DNA of 64,000 nt from Pedobacter sp. BAL39 (GCF_000170795.1 NZ_ABCM01000022.1:1-64000); one strand, 5' to 3'. Shown: positions 19,631-29,211, counted from the first letter of the stretch. The notes: generated from the letters alone by a model not told the origin. A program made the numbers and translations.

Positions 19631-21097
19631 ATGAAAAAGATATATATTGTTCTAATTGCAGCAGTTTTTTTGAGCTCCTGCGCAAAGAACCTCGAAGAAT
19701 ACAACATCGACGACAAGAAAGCGACGGTGGTTCCTGCAGCAACGCTTTTCAGTGCCGCCCAAAAGAGTTTTACGGATGTGCTGACCAGCCCCAGCGTCAA
19801 CACCAATGTTTTCCGGTTTTACGTCCAGTATTGGACAGCAACAGAATACCTGGATGAGCCCAGGTACAATTTAACCTCAAGAACACTGCCCCAGGCATTT
19901 TGGTCTGCGCTTTACAAAGACGTGCTTATGGACCTAAAGGAATCTAAACGTGTGCTGGCCGAAGACAAATTTGTCAGCGAAGAAGTCCGGCAAAATCAAA
20001 ATGCGCAGATTGAAATCATGGAAGTATTAGCCTGGTCTACATTAGTCAATACATTTGGAAACGTACCTTATACCCAGGCTCTGGACATCAGCAATGTACA
20101 ACCGAAATACGATGACGCAAAAACCATTTACAGCGATCTGCTGGTGAGACTTGACGCTGCACTTGAACAGCTGAACCCTGCTTTCGACGGTTTTGGATCT
20201 GCGGATCTGATTTATGGACAGAAGGCAACGCCAATCGACAACTGGCAGAAATTCGGGAACTCACTGAAGCTTAGATTAGGCTTGATCCTGGCTGATGAAA
20301 ACCCAAGTGTAGCAAAAACCGCCGTGGAATCTGCAGCACCAAATGTATTTGCATCGGCATCTGACAATGCAGCTTTCGCCTATACTTCCGTACCACCCAA
20401 CAATAACCCAATTGCGACTGCTGCAAACCCGGATCTAACCAGCAGAACAGACTATATAGGTGCCAAGCCATTTATCGACAAGTTAAACAGCCTTGAAGAT
20501 CCTCGCAGACCCGGCTTCTTTACCACCATCGGAGGAAACTATGTGGGCGGGTACTATGGCTTCTCCAACTCTTACGCGAATTACTCCACAATGACCAACA
20601 GGATTTCTGCGTTGGATTTTGAGGCGCTACTGATGGACTATCCTGAAACCGAATTTGCATTGGCGGAAGCAGCCAGCCGGGGTTTTGTGGTTCCAGGCAC
20701 CGCGACCTCTCATTACAACAACGCCATAACGGCATCTATTGTATATTGGGGCGGCACTACAGACCAGGCAAACACGTACCTGGCACGACCAGATGTCGCT
20801 TTTCCAACCGCCTCCTCTAACTACAAGGAATCTATAGGTGTCCAGAAATGGATTGCCCTGTACAACAGAGGTTACGATAGTTGGGTGGAATGGAAAAGAT
20901 TGGGCTTTCCAGTACTTACACCCCCAAGCGCAGCAACAGCGCCACCAGGGCAGTCAGCACCATCGGGACTCACCATTCCACTGCGCATCATTTATCCAAT
21001 TAATGAACAGACATTAAACGGCGCCAATAGGGCTGAGGCTGCATCAGCAATTGGTGGTGATGCAACCACTACAAAGATCTTCTGGGACCTGAACTAG
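19631..21097 (+). CDS. SusD-like nutrient-binding lipoprotein (SusD-like_2 type)
   Basis: A 488-residue lipoprotein (lipobox LSSC). It lacks the classic SusD_RagB C-terminal block and instead resembles the SusD-like_2 branch: ATLFSAAQKSFTDVL and FRFYVQYWTATEY near the N-terminus, EVLAWSTLVNTFGNVPYTQAL in the TPR core, and KWIALYNRGYDSWVEWKRLGFPVL near the end. It is the substrate-binding lid of the SusC encoded immediately upstream. A strong hairpin follows its stop. Confidence 0.92.
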   Translation: MKKIYIVLIAAVFLSSCAKNLEEYNIDDKKATVVPAATLFSAAQKSFTDVLTSPSVNTNVFRFYVQYWTATEYLDEPRYNLTSRTLPQAFWSALYKDVLMDLKESKRVLAEDKFVSEEVRQNQNAQIEIMEVLAWSTLVNTFGNVPYTQALDISNVQPKYDDAKTIYSDLLVRLDAALEQLNPAFDGFGSADLIYGQKATPIDNWQKFGNSLKLRLGLILADENPSVAKTAVESAAPNVFASASDNAAFAYTSVPPNNNPIATAANPDLTSRTDYIGAKPFIDKLNSLEDPRRPGFFTTIGGNYVGGYYGFSNSYANYSTMTNRISALDFEALLMDYPETEFALAEAASRGFVVPGTATSHYNNAITASIVYWGGTTDQANTYLARPDVAFPTASSNYKESIGVQKWIALYNRGYDSWVEWKRLGFPVLTPPSAATAPPGQSAPSGLTIPLRIIYPINEQTLNGANRAEAASAIGGDATTTKIFWDLN

Positions 21098-21131
21098 GTA
21101 CAGCAGCGCTATTGATTATGAGCAAAAAACA

Positions 21132-21165
21132 AAGAGCGGCCTGGATCAAAATCCAGGCCGCTCTT
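21132..21165. terminator. Strong bidirectional terminator hairpin
   Basis: A perfect 15-bp stem (21132-21146 with 21151-21165) and a CAAA loop sit between two convergent genes: the SusD gene ending at 21097 and the receptor gene ending at 21191 on the other strand. It should stop both transcripts. Confidence 0.85.
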
Positions 21166-21190
21166 AACAAAGCACCATGTTCGAATATTA

Positions 21191-23620
21191 TTATTGAAAC
21201 CTGTAAGTCAAGGTTACCCTTGCATTTCTAGGCATATCATAGATATAAGTATAGTAAGATGATGAAGTTGCAGTTTCTCTGCTACCCAGGTTGGTGTAAG
21301 AACCCTGAGTGAGCAACCTGCGGTCCAACAAATTGTTGACTAAGGCAGAGATGGTGATTTTGCCTTTTTCATAAGACGCACCAGCATCAAAACGAACATA
21401 AGCAGGCAATTTCATCGGTGAGGCTGTTGAGCCGGCATAACGGTCAAACTGTAATTGGTATCCACCGGTTAAGCCAAAGCCATTCAGGACAGAGTTTGCA
21501 TTTTTTAAACGGTAAGACAACCAGCCATTTGTAATGTGTTTTACTGAGTTGGGAACATGTCTTCCAATCAATAACGGATTGGCATCTTTCTTCACCCTTG
21601 CATCAGTAAAGGCATAATTTAACAATACGTCAAGGCCTTTTACAACCTCACCAGCAATGTCAACCTCAATACCTTTAGACTCAATACCACCTAATTGTAT
21701 CTGGGCATTTGGATTTATGGCCAGGTGCTCCGGATCAAGATCAGCCGTTAATACATTCTTCTTATTAATTTTGTAGGCTGCAACAGTTGCATTCCATTTG
21801 CCATCAAAAAGATCTTTCTTCAATCCAAATTCGATGTTATTCCCACGGATCGGCTTGAATGCCTCACCTGCGTAATTCTGACCTGCCACAGGCAGGAAGC
21901 TTTGGTCATACAAACCATATGCAGAGAAATCATTGGTGATAGAATAACTTAAACCAACACGTGGGCTAAACACATTGTCAGAGATCTGCGTTGCATTGGT
22001 TTTACCTACGGTTACAGAATGTGTAAAACGGCCTGCAAGTGTTAAACGAAGTTTCTCTTCCAACATGCGGATTTCATCCTGTAGATATACTCCTGTGTAG
22101 GTAAGATTAGTAGCATATGTATTTGATCCTGAACGAACCTGAATACTTCTGGAACGATCAAAAATTGGAATGTTCGCCGTTGGAATACCGTATATAGGAT
22201 TATAGACATTGAAAATTCCTGTAGGGTTGGTAGGCGTGATGGCCAGCCTGATGTCTGAGTTCCCAGGACTAAAGTCTCCCCACGTCTTCAGGTTACCCAT
22301 ATCAACACCACCCATGATCCTATGGATAATAGATCCTGTTTTAGCGTCACCCATGATGCTCATCTGTGCATTTTTGTTGATGGCAAGCTCCTCACTTAAG
22401 TTATAATACCTTAACATATCACCGTTCTTGGCAATACTTGAAAGCCACATTGAGCCGCCTTCCAAACCATACTTTACATATGCAACCTGTCCATTGACTT
22501 TCCAGTTGTTGTCCAGTCGGTGATTAAAATAAAGGGTAATGTTATGATCCGACAGTTTACTTGGATCCAACGCAGGATCCCCAAGGAAGAAACTTGGTGG
22601 AACATCTTTAAATCCGATTGCAGAAAAACTGTAGTTTCCAAGTGCCTGAGCAGTTACATGCTGATGGGTATATTCTGCTGTAATCGTGGTTGCACTATCA
22701 ATCTGATAACTGATTACAGGGGCAAATATATACCTGTCGTTGAAGTTATATTTGTTAAAACTTCCCTTAGACTGTGCTGCCAGATTCAAGCGATACAATA
22801 GACGTCCATCTTTAGAAAGCTTTCCATCAAGGTCAACTGCTGCACGTCCAAGGTTATAGCCACCACCACTCAGACTCACTGAGCTATGGTTTTCACCTGT
22901 AGGTTTTTTCGTCACAATGTTATAGATACCACCGGGCTCACCGTTCGCCATCATGAAACCTGAAGGGCCTTTTACAAATTCAATGCGCTCAATAGTGGAA
23001 GCATCATCTGCCAAAGGCCCCCATGGCATTTTCATGTTCATTCCATTACGGAACGCAGGAATTGTAGTACCACGAGTGGAGATGTTTGCATATTGTGCAT
23101 CCCAGTGCCCTGTTCTTGTTGTACCACTGACATTCCTGGTTAATCCATCCACCACATCAAAAACCATCTGATCGGCAAGGACCCGACTGGTTACCACTTT
23201 AATGTTCTGAGGAACCTCGATCAATGGCGATTGCAAACGCAGTGATGGTGATACCTTATCTACCTTGAATTTCTTTCTGTTGGTAGAGATTTGTACGTCT
23301 GCCAGTTGTGACCTATTCTCATTCAATGAAAAATCAGCAACCAACACTCCTTTACCTATAGTAATTTGCTTTTCTTTTGGATAAAGACCAACCGCAGAAA
23401 CCACAAGAGTATAAGTTCCATAAGGAACCTTGCGGATGCTGTACTCCCCATCTTCATTGGTCATACCAGCAAAAGTAGTTCCCTTAAATTTTACAGTTAC
23501 CCCCTCGGCAATCGTTCCGTCCGATGTGGTAATGCGTCCTCTAACGCTCCCTGTCTCCTGAGCTACTGCAGTGGCAGTAGTTATAAATGTTAAAAAAATA
23601 AAAAGTAGAAGTCTTTGCAT
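21191..23620 (-). CDS. TonB-dependent siderophore-type receptor
   Basis: 809 residues. A signal peptide (to about VAQ) is followed by a CarboxypepD_reg-like domain (~22-105). The plug has the TonB-dependent siderophore receptor pattern: SPLIEVPQNIKVVTSRVLADQ, DVVDGLTRNVSG, IERIEFVKGPSGFMMANGEPGGIYNIVTKKP. The barrel ends in VTLTYRF with a terminal aromatic residue. The domain order matches FhuA/FoxA/FpvA-like ferric-hydroxamate receptors with the N-terminal extension usual in Bacteroidota. It likely imports an iron chelate, but no PepSY or siderophore enzyme is adjacent. Confidence 0.9.
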   Translation of the reverse strand: MQRLLLFIFLTFITTATAVAQETGSVRGRITTSDGTIAEGVTVKFKGTTFAGMTNEDGEYSIRKVPYGTYTLVVSAVGLYPKEKQITIGKGVLVADFSLNENRSQLADVQISTNRKKFKVDKVSPSLRLQSPLIEVPQNIKVVTSRVLADQMVFDVVDGLTRNVSGTTRTGHWDAQYANISTRGTTIPAFRNGMNMKMPWGPLADDASTIERIEFVKGPSGFMMANGEPGGIYNIVTKKPTGENHSSVSLSGGGYNLGRAAVDLDGKLSKDGRLLYRLNLAAQSKGSFNKYNFNDRYIFAPVISYQIDSATTITAEYTHQHVTAQALGNYSFSAIGFKDVPPSFFLGDPALDPSKLSDHNITLYFNHRLDNNWKVNGQVAYVKYGLEGGSMWLSSIAKNGDMLRYYNLSEELAINKNAQMSIMGDAKTGSIIHRIMGGVDMGNLKTWGDFSPGNSDIRLAITPTNPTGIFNVYNPIYGIPTANIPIFDRSRSIQVRSGSNTYATNLTYTGVYLQDEIRMLEEKLRLTLAGRFTHSVTVGKTNATQISDNVFSPRVGLSYSITNDFSAYGLYDQSFLPVAGQNYAGEAFKPIRGNNIEFGLKKDLFDGKWNATVAAYKINKKNVLTADLDPEHLAINPNAQIQLGGIESKGIEVDIAGEVVKGLDVLLNYAFTDARVKKDANPLLIGRHVPNSVKHITNGWLSYRLKNANSVLNGFGLTGGYQLQFDRYAGSTASPMKLPAYVRFDAGASYEKGKITISALVNNLLDRRLLTQGSYTNLGSRETATSSSYYTYIYDMPRNARVTLTYRFQ

Positions 23621-23672
23621 TTGTGTATTTGTATTTGCGTACTATTTAGATTAATTATACTTAAATCGGGCG

Positions 23673-23704
23673 CAAAGTAACTGAAATCAATCATAGAAAA
23701 CAAG
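23673..23704 (-). promoter_or_regulatory. Possible Bacteroidota promoter of the siderophore receptor
   Basis: Read on the minus strand, CTTG (23701-23704) is separated by 20 nt from TTACTTTG (23673-23680), one base off the TAnnTTTG consensus at -7. It lies about 55 nt upstream of the receptor start. Confidence 0.45.
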
Positions 23705-23775
23705 AGTTATTAATAATGAGTATAAATAATATTGCACTTGGTGGATTTTGACTTTCTTTCAACGGGTCATAACGT

Positions 23776-23783
23776 TATCTTTG
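23776..23783 (+). promoter_or_regulatory. -7 promoter element (TATCTTTG) of the HAD gene
   Basis: TATCTTTG matches TAnnTTTG exactly and lies 42 nt before the chosen ATG 23826. The -33 region (TTTC about 19 nt upstream) is only a partial match. Confidence 0.5.
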
Positions 23784-23825
23784 AAGAAAGGGGCATTAGC
23801 GACCCAATCCATCAAAACAGCATTC

Positions 23826-24455
23826 ATGAATCCACAAAAAAAGATTACCACACTTTTTACCGACATTGGCGGTGTTTTACTGACAAATGGTTGGGACAGA
23901 CAGGCGAGAGCTGAAGCTGCACAACGGTTCAATCTAGAACTGCCGGAAGTAGAAGAAAGACACCACCTGACCTTCGACACTTATGAAGTCGGCAAGATCA
24001 CACTAGATGAATATTTGGACAGGCTGGTCTTCTACGAAGAGCGCAATTTCTCCAGGGAAGACTTCAAAGATTTTATGGTCAGCAAATCCCTGCCTTATCA
24101 CGACATGATCAAACTAATCTGCGACCTGAAGAAAAAATACAACCTGAAAGTAGCCGTCATCAGCAATGAAGGTCGGGAACTCAATCAATACAGGATCAAT
24201 ACATTCCGGTTAAATGAGTTTATTGATTTCTTTATATCCTCCAGTTTTGTGCACTTCCGGAAGCCGGATGCAGACATTTTTAAAGTGGCCATAGACATAT
24301 CGCAAAGCGATGTTGAGACAAGCATTTATATTGACGACCGCATGTTATTCGTCCAGATTGCTGAAGGATTGGGCCTCACCGGTATCTGTCATACCGATTA
24401 TGAAGATACAAAAAAGAAACTGGCCGGTTTTGGGCTTATTGCAGATGAACAATGA
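23826..24455 (+). CDS. HAD-superfamily hydrolase (YihX-like)
   Basis: Start at ATG 23826, giving MNPQKKITTLFTDIGGVLL; the upstream in-frame codons overlap the promoter. The 209-residue protein shows HAD motif I as FTDIGGVL (the second Asp replaced by Gly, as in the YihX/alpha-D-glucose-1-phosphatase group), motif II VISNEGRE, motif III lysine in FRKPDADIF and motif IV SIYIDDRMLF. It probably dephosphorylates a small sugar phosphate or nucleotide. It stands alone between the siderophore receptor (divergent) and a pseudogene (convergent). Confidence 0.87.
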   Translation: MNPQKKITTLFTDIGGVLLTNGWDRQARAEAAQRFNLELPEVEERHHLTFDTYEVGKITLDEYLDRLVFYEERNFSREDFKDFMVSKSLPYHDMIKLICDLKKKYNLKVAVISNEGRELNQYRINTFRLNEFIDFFISSSFVHFRKPDADIFKVAIDISQSDVETSIYIDDRMLFVQIAEGLGLTGICHTDYEDTKKKLAGFGLIADEQ

Positions 24456-24503
24456 TAAATAGGGCCAAGGTTCTAATTAGCGCCCAGCCCTATTCCAACA
24501 CAT

Positions 24504-24955
24504 TTAACTCAGCACAATTGCATCCGCCATCTGAATTTGTTGCAGGAAACTGGATCGTGAGAGATGACAATCAGAGTACCAACATATTCATTAATCGCTG
24601 AAATTAGTATATCGACATTTTCCTCCGGGTCCGTCTCCGCGAGAATGAGTTTCATTAAAGTTGTTTTTTCTGTACCGTCGACACCCGTAATAGAAGGTCG
24701 CTGACCGCTGATGATTTGAAAATCTAAATTCCTTTTCCATAGGAGAAGGCTGACATAGCCAAGGATATGCCAGCCTGTTTCTGTTTTCTCTTGCCCTTTG
24801 CGTTGAGCTTCTTTTTGTCGCTCAAGGATGTCACCGTCCCTTTCTCTCGCTATTATCAGCGCCTTCTCCCCGTCTTTTAACTCTAGGATCACCCCCGCCC
24901 TTTCCGACACTTCTGCATCGAGTAAAAGCTTATTCCTTCCATAAGTGATCAGCAT
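24504..24955 (-). pseudogene. Decayed ABC-F ATPase remnant
   Basis: The open frame (148 codons, 24509-24955) reads as a broken ABC-F protein. ILERQKEAQRKGQEKTETG resembles the interdomain linker of such proteins. LLWKRNLDFQIISGQ leads into a damaged Walker A, GVDGTEKTT, where the conserved GxGKT glycine is Glu. The ~90 residues holding the signature and Walker B are missing, and the text resumes at INEYVGTLIVISHD (switch His). After SHDPV the frame is wrong: shifted by one base the DNA reads FLQQIQMADAIVLS and stops at 24504, the expected tail. So one deletion and one frameshift are visible. It cannot be a working ATPase. Confidence 0.72.
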
Positions 24956-24978
24956 GCCTGCGCAAGACGAAATTAGTT

Positions 24979-25812
24979 CTACCAGTACGTGATGGTCCTT
25001 TCTACCACCTGCGTCAACTCACGCCTTTTCTTCCCATTTGGCTTGGTAGTAACCTTAAACATGGACTTTTTGATAAAATTATTTTTCTCATCATAAATAT
25101 AATCATACTCATTCAGCACAGTCCCACTTTTTGCCTGCCGTTGGCTCCAGATTAGATCTCCGCGCTCATTATATCGAAGATTAGGGCTGTTCACTCTTAC
25201 ATTGGGGCTCAGGCTAAAAAATGCGGTATCAGTGAAGGTAATACTACCTTCATTATCTAATACACTGAGCGCCACTTTATTTTGGTCTAGGAAGTAGATC
25301 GCTTTTTCTGATCCGACAAATACCCCAACAGGCTCAAATAAAAATGATTCTTCAGGCAGCCCCATAGCATTCATTGTCGTATGCGTTTCGGAAACAACGA
25401 CACTATCTCGATTTAACTCCTGATACTTTACCGGATATTTTCCGTCTTGATAGGTATAATAAAAAAGTACTCTACGGGTAGGTTTATCTGTATTCTTATC
25501 AAGAATATAACGCTCTAAAAGGAGTCGTTTTAATGTATCATACTTAAAATACTCAATCTTTGAAACCGTACCATTGTCATTTAGAGAGGATTTGTAAACA
25601 GGTAAACTGCGCTCGTCAAATTGCATCAACTCGACCTTATTTCCAACCTCTCCATTCGTTCTATAAGAAACCGAGACTGTTTTCATCGTTTTAGGTCTAC
25701 CCATTATCGAACTCCAATCATCTTTGAAAAAGATATGGTTTCTTAAACTCTGGCTGTAGGCACAAGCTGTAATCAGAACACCAAGCAGTAGTAGCGTAAG
25801 CTTTTTTGTCAT
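24979..25812 (-). CDS. Hypothetical secreted protein with YD-like repeats
   Basis: Start placed at ATG 25812 (MTKKLTLLLLGVLITACAYSQ), which gives a clean signal peptide; ATGs at 25821 and 25872 are alternatives. The ~277-residue mature protein contains loosely repeated beta units such as DERSLPVYKSSLNDNGTVSKIEYFKYDTLKRLLLERY and RYNERGDLIWSQRQAKSGTVLNEYDYIYDEKNNFIKKS, similar in style to YD/toxin-WG type repeats. I do not recognise a named family. No enzyme motif is visible. It lies just upstream, on the same strand, of the ABC-F remnant. Confidence 0.65.
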   Translation of the reverse strand: MTKKLTLLLLGVLITACAYSQSLRNHIFFKDDWSSIMGRPKTMKTVSVSYRTNGEVGNKVELMQFDERSLPVYKSSLNDNGTVSKIEYFKYDTLKRLLLERYILDKNTDKPTRRVLFYYTYQDGKYPVKYQELNRDSVVVSETHTTMNAMGLPEESFLFEPVGVFVGSEKAIYFLDQNKVALSVLDNEGSITFTDTAFFSLSPNVRVNSPNLRYNERGDLIWSQRQAKSGTVLNEYDYIYDEKNNFIKKSMFKVTTKPNGKKRRELTQVVERTITYW

Positions 25813-26001
25813 AAAGAGCATTTTAAAGAGGGGGTTTAATTTCCTAAATATACGATAAGAATTTAAACTCACTAAAGTTTAAAGGTGTGTCTAAAGCAGT
25901 TACTATCTATCCAATTCTAAAAAATTGGATCCCTAACTCCTCGGTGGAGTTTGCCATTAGGGCTAGTATGATTTAATTTCACAAGTTACAATTATTACAC
26001 A

Positions 26002-26035
26002 GGAAAGCCTTTAGATTTTGATCTAAAGGCTTTCC
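26002..26035. terminator. Terminator hairpin beyond tRNA-Arg
   Basis: A perfect 15-bp stem (26002-26016 with 26021-26035) and TTTG loop lie 43 nt beyond the 3' end of the minus-strand tRNA-Arg, so it is placed to end the metG-tRNA transcript. Confidence 0.8.
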
Positions 26036-26077
26036 AAATAATCTTCTCATTTTATTCCTATGCTGGAAAAAATTTTG

Positions 26078-26149
26078 TGGTCTCGACGGGAATCGAACCC
26101 ATATCTAAAGTTTAGGAAACTTCTATTCTATCCGTTGAACTACGAAACC
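26078..26149 (-). tRNA. tRNA-Arg (anticodon CCT)
   Basis: A 72-nt cloverleaf can be folded by hand: acceptor GGTTTCG/CGAGACC with discriminator A, D stem GTTC/GAAT, anticodon stem GAAGT/ACTTT with loop TTCCTAA (anticodon CCT, reading AGG), a 4-nt variable loop, and T arm ATGGG-TTCGATT-CCCGT. The CCA tail is not encoded. It lies 7 nt after the metG stop on the same strand, so it is probably processed from a metG co-transcript. Confidence 0.95.
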
Positions 26150-26156
26150 AATAAAC

Positions 26157-28307
26157 TTACCTGATTACGCTTCCATTGCCATGGTTTTGTACAGGAGCTA
26201 CAAAAGTAAGTTTTCCTTCTGAATTTTCAGACATTAAAATCATTCCTTGTGATAAAATTCCTTTAATTTCTCTAGGAGCAAGGTTGACAATTAAACTAAC
26301 CTGCTGTCCTATAATCTCTTCTGGTTTATAAAATTCCGCAATTCCTGATACCACAGTACGTTGATCCAAGCCGGTATCCAGTGTCAGTTTGAGTAGTTTT
26401 TTCGTTTTCTCTACTTTCTCGGCAGCAATGATGGTTGCTACACGAATGTCTATTGCCCCGAATTGTTCAAACTGAATATTGTCTTTAGAGGGCGTAAGTA
26501 CGGCATTGTTGATTACATTGGCTGCCTTACTCTGGTTCAGCTTATCAATTTGCGCTTGTACAGTTTCATCTTCGATTTTTTCGAACAAAAGCTGAGGCTC
26601 ATTCAGCTGGTGACCACGGCACAACAAGTCCATCTTACCAGCGCTTTCCCACTGGTGACCACCATAGTTGAGCATCTTCATCAGCTTATCCGCAGTAAAT
26701 GGCAGGAATGGCTCAATCAGGATCTCCAGGTTAGCTGCGATTTGTAGACTAATGTTAAGAATGGTCCTTACCCTATCCTCATCTGTCTTAATCACTTTCC
26801 ATGGCTCCATGTCTGCCAGGTATTTGTTACCCAGACGTGCAACATTCATCACCTCCATTAAAGCCTCTCTAAAGCGATAATTTTCAATAGATGCACTAAT
26901 CCGTGCCGGATATTCGGCAAGCTCATCAATGACCTGCTGATCCTCTGGCTTGACCTCCATCAGCATAGGCACCTTACCGCCAAAGTATTTGTGCGTCAAT
27001 ACTACAACCCTATTGATAAAGTTACCTAGTATCGCTACCAGTTCATTGTTATTCCTTGCCTGAAAATCTTTCCACGTAAAATCATTGTCCTTCGTTTCCG
27101 GAGCAGTTGCAGTCAACACGTAACGCAGTACATCCTGCTGGCCTTTAAATTCAGTCAGATATTCATTTAACCAGACCGCCCAATTTTTGGATGTCGAAAT
27201 TTTCTGACCTTCCAGGTTGAGGAATTCATTGGCAGGCACATTGTCTGCTAATGTATAATCTCCATGGGCCATCAACATGGCAGGAAAGATCACGCAATGA
27301 AAGACGATATTATCCTTGCCGATGAAATGAACCAACTTGGTGTTTTCGTCTTTCCAATAATCTTCCCAGTTTCCTTTCGTCAGGGTATTTTTGTTGATGT
27401 AATACTCTTCTGATTTAGGATTCCATACATCCAGGCGTGCATATTCAAAAAGTTCTTTTGTTGCCGAAATGTAGCCAATCGGTGCATCAAACCAAACATA
27501 AAGCACCTTGCCCTCTGCGTCCTTGACAGGAACACGAACGCCCCAGTCTAGATCCCTTGTCATCGCACGTGGCTGCAGACCGGCATTTAACCAGGACTGG
27601 CACTGACCATATACATTCGGTCTCCATTCTTTATGCCCCTCAATATAAGTTCTCAGTTGATCTTCATATTTATCCAAAGGAAGAAACCAGTTCTTGGTCT
27701 CCTTTCTCACCGGTTTTTCTCCAGACAAGGTCGATTTTGGATTGATCAGATCCGTTGCATTTAATGTACTGCCGCAATTTTCGCACTGATCCCCGTAAGC
27801 GTTTTCGTTTCCACACTTTGGACAAGTTCCAGTAATGTAGCGGTCTGCTAAAAAGGTTTGTGCCTTCTCATCATAATACTGTTCTGTAACCTCTTCGGTG
27901 AACACCCCTTTTTCGTAAAGATTCTCAAAAAAGTCAGAAGCAGTCTGGTGGTGCATCAGGGAAGATGTACGATGGTAAATATCAAATGAAACACCGAATT
28001 CCTTAAAAGAATCTCCAATGATTTCATGGTATTTATCAACGATTTCCTGAGGAGTAACACCCTCTTTTTTAGCTTTCAATGTAATTGGAACTCCATTTTC
28101 GTCGGATCCGCAAATGAACTTCACATCTCTTTTATTGGAGCGCAGATACCTTACATAAGTGTCAGCGGGCAAGTATACTCCCGCCAAGTGACCAATATGC
28201 ACTGGTCCATTGGTATACGGCAAAGCAGCCGTCACGGTATATCGTTTTATTTTACTATTATCCAAGACTATTTTTATTATTTTGTCAAAGATAAGTGTTT
28301 TACCCAT
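26157..28307 (-). CDS. metG: Methionyl-tRNA synthetase
   Basis: Class I synthetase that charges tRNA-Met. It has the HIGH-type motif in GPVHIGHLAG, a zinc knuckle CPKCGNENAYGDQCENCG, the KMSKS-equivalent KISTSK in LNLEGQKISTSKNWAVW, and a C-terminal tRNA-binding (EMAP/Trbp111-like) domain (FGAIDIRVATIIAAEKVEKTKKLLKLTLD). Start taken as ATG 28307, giving MGKTLIFDKII before KRYTVTAALPYTNG. Most relatives begin only a few residues before KRYTVTAALPY, so a TTG at 28265 (DNSKIKRYTV) is possible. The ATG overlaps the start codon of the divergent ldcA-like gene. Confidence 0.96.
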   Translation of the reverse strand: MGKTLIFDKIIKIVLDNSKIKRYTVTAALPYTNGPVHIGHLAGVYLPADTYVRYLRSNKRDVKFICGSDENGVPITLKAKKEGVTPQEIVDKYHEIIGDSFKEFGVSFDIYHRTSSLMHHQTASDFFENLYEKGVFTEEVTEQYYDEKAQTFLADRYITGTCPKCGNENAYGDQCENCGSTLNATDLINPKSTLSGEKPVRKETKNWFLPLDKYEDQLRTYIEGHKEWRPNVYGQCQSWLNAGLQPRAMTRDLDWGVRVPVKDAEGKVLYVWFDAPIGYISATKELFEYARLDVWNPKSEEYYINKNTLTKGNWEDYWKDENTKLVHFIGKDNIVFHCVIFPAMLMAHGDYTLADNVPANEFLNLEGQKISTSKNWAVWLNEYLTEFKGQQDVLRYVLTATAPETKDNDFTWKDFQARNNNELVAILGNFINRVVVLTHKYFGGKVPMLMEVKPEDQQVIDELAEYPARISASIENYRFREALMEVMNVARLGNKYLADMEPWKVIKTDEDRVRTILNISLQIAANLEILIEPFLPFTADKLMKMLNYGGHQWESAGKMDLLCRGHQLNEPQLLFEKIEDETVQAQIDKLNQSKAANVINNAVLTPSKDNIQFEQFGAIDIRVATIIAAEKVEKTKKLLKLTLDTGLDQRTVVSGIAEFYKPEEIIGQQVSLIVNLAPREIKGILSQGMILMSENSEGKLTFVAPVQNHGNGSVIR

Positions 28308-29211
28308 GATTAAACAGCCAGCATATTTAAAAAAAGGAGACAAAATTGCAATCGTTTGTCCGGCCAAAAAATTACCTAAGCGAATTGACAGTGCAATCGC
28401 TATTCTTCAACAATGGGGTTTGGAGGTTTTAATCGGCGATACCGTTTATGCAGCGCACCATCAGTTTGCCGGCAGCGACGAATTAAGGGCCGCTGATCTT
28501 CAGACATTTCTAGATGACCCTGACATCAAAGCCATCATCGCAGGGCGGGGCGGATATGGCACCATAAGAATCATTGACGAACTTGATTTCAGCAAGTTCA
28601 GATTGTCACCGAAATGGCTGGTCGGATTTAGTGACATCACGGTATTGCTCGCTCACCTGATGGCTGCAGAAAATACGCAAAGCATTCATGGTCAAATGCC
28701 ATATACCTTTGATGACGCCACGCCTGAATCGTTGGAATCGCTAAGAAAGGCACTATTTGGAGAGGCAATTCAATATGAATATCCTAACCAGGACTCCTAT
28801 CCAAACAGGCCTGGAGAAGCTGAGGGCGTTCTGATCGGGGGCAACCTGACTCTTCTTGTAATGCTTCAGGGATCTTCGTCAGAAATGGATTACACGGATA
28901 AAATCCTTTTTCTGGAAGATGTCGGAGAATACGAGTATAGTATAGACAGGATGATGCGCATGCTTCATCGAAGTGGTAAACTTGAAAAACTAAAAGGCCT
29001 CATTGTAGGGGCCTTTAATGAAACAAAACCAGAAAGCATTCCCTTTGGAGCAAGTGTAGAACAGGTAATCTGGGATCTGGTAAAGGAATACAACTATCCG
29101 GTTTGTTTCAATTTTCCGGTTGGCCATATTGAAGATAACAGAACCATGATCCTTGGAAGCAGAGTTGAGCTTTCAAATACAGCGAATAGAACATACCTGC
29201 GCTTTATTTAA
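28306..29211 (+). CDS. LD-carboxypeptidase (peptidase S66)
   Basis: Start at ATG 28306 (MIKQPAYLKKGDKIAIVCPAKK); the 32 upstream in-frame codons lie inside metG and are rejected. The ~301-residue protein has the S66 pattern: GDKIAIVCPA at the N-terminus, AIIAGRGGYGTIRIIDELDF, the nucleophile Ser in LVGFSDITVLLAHL, and Glu/His partners in LFLEDVGEYEYSIDRMM and FPVGHIEDN. It cleaves the L,D peptide bond of muramyl tetrapeptides during cytoplasmic murein recycling, or a related microcin-type peptide. Confidence 0.92.
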   Translation: MIKQPAYLKKGDKIAIVCPAKKLPKRIDSAIAILQQWGLEVLIGDTVYAAHHQFAGSDELRAADLQTFLDDPDIKAIIAGRGGYGTIRIIDELDFSKFRLSPKWLVGFSDITVLLAHLMAAENTQSIHGQMPYTFDDATPESLESLRKALFGEAIQYEYPNQDSYPNRPGEAEGVLIGGNLTLLVMLQGSSSEMDYTDKILFLEDVGEYEYSIDRMMRMLHRSGKLEKLKGLIVGAFNETKPESIPFGASVEQVIWDLVKEYNYPVCFNFPVGHIEDNRTMILGSRVELSNTANRTYLRFI

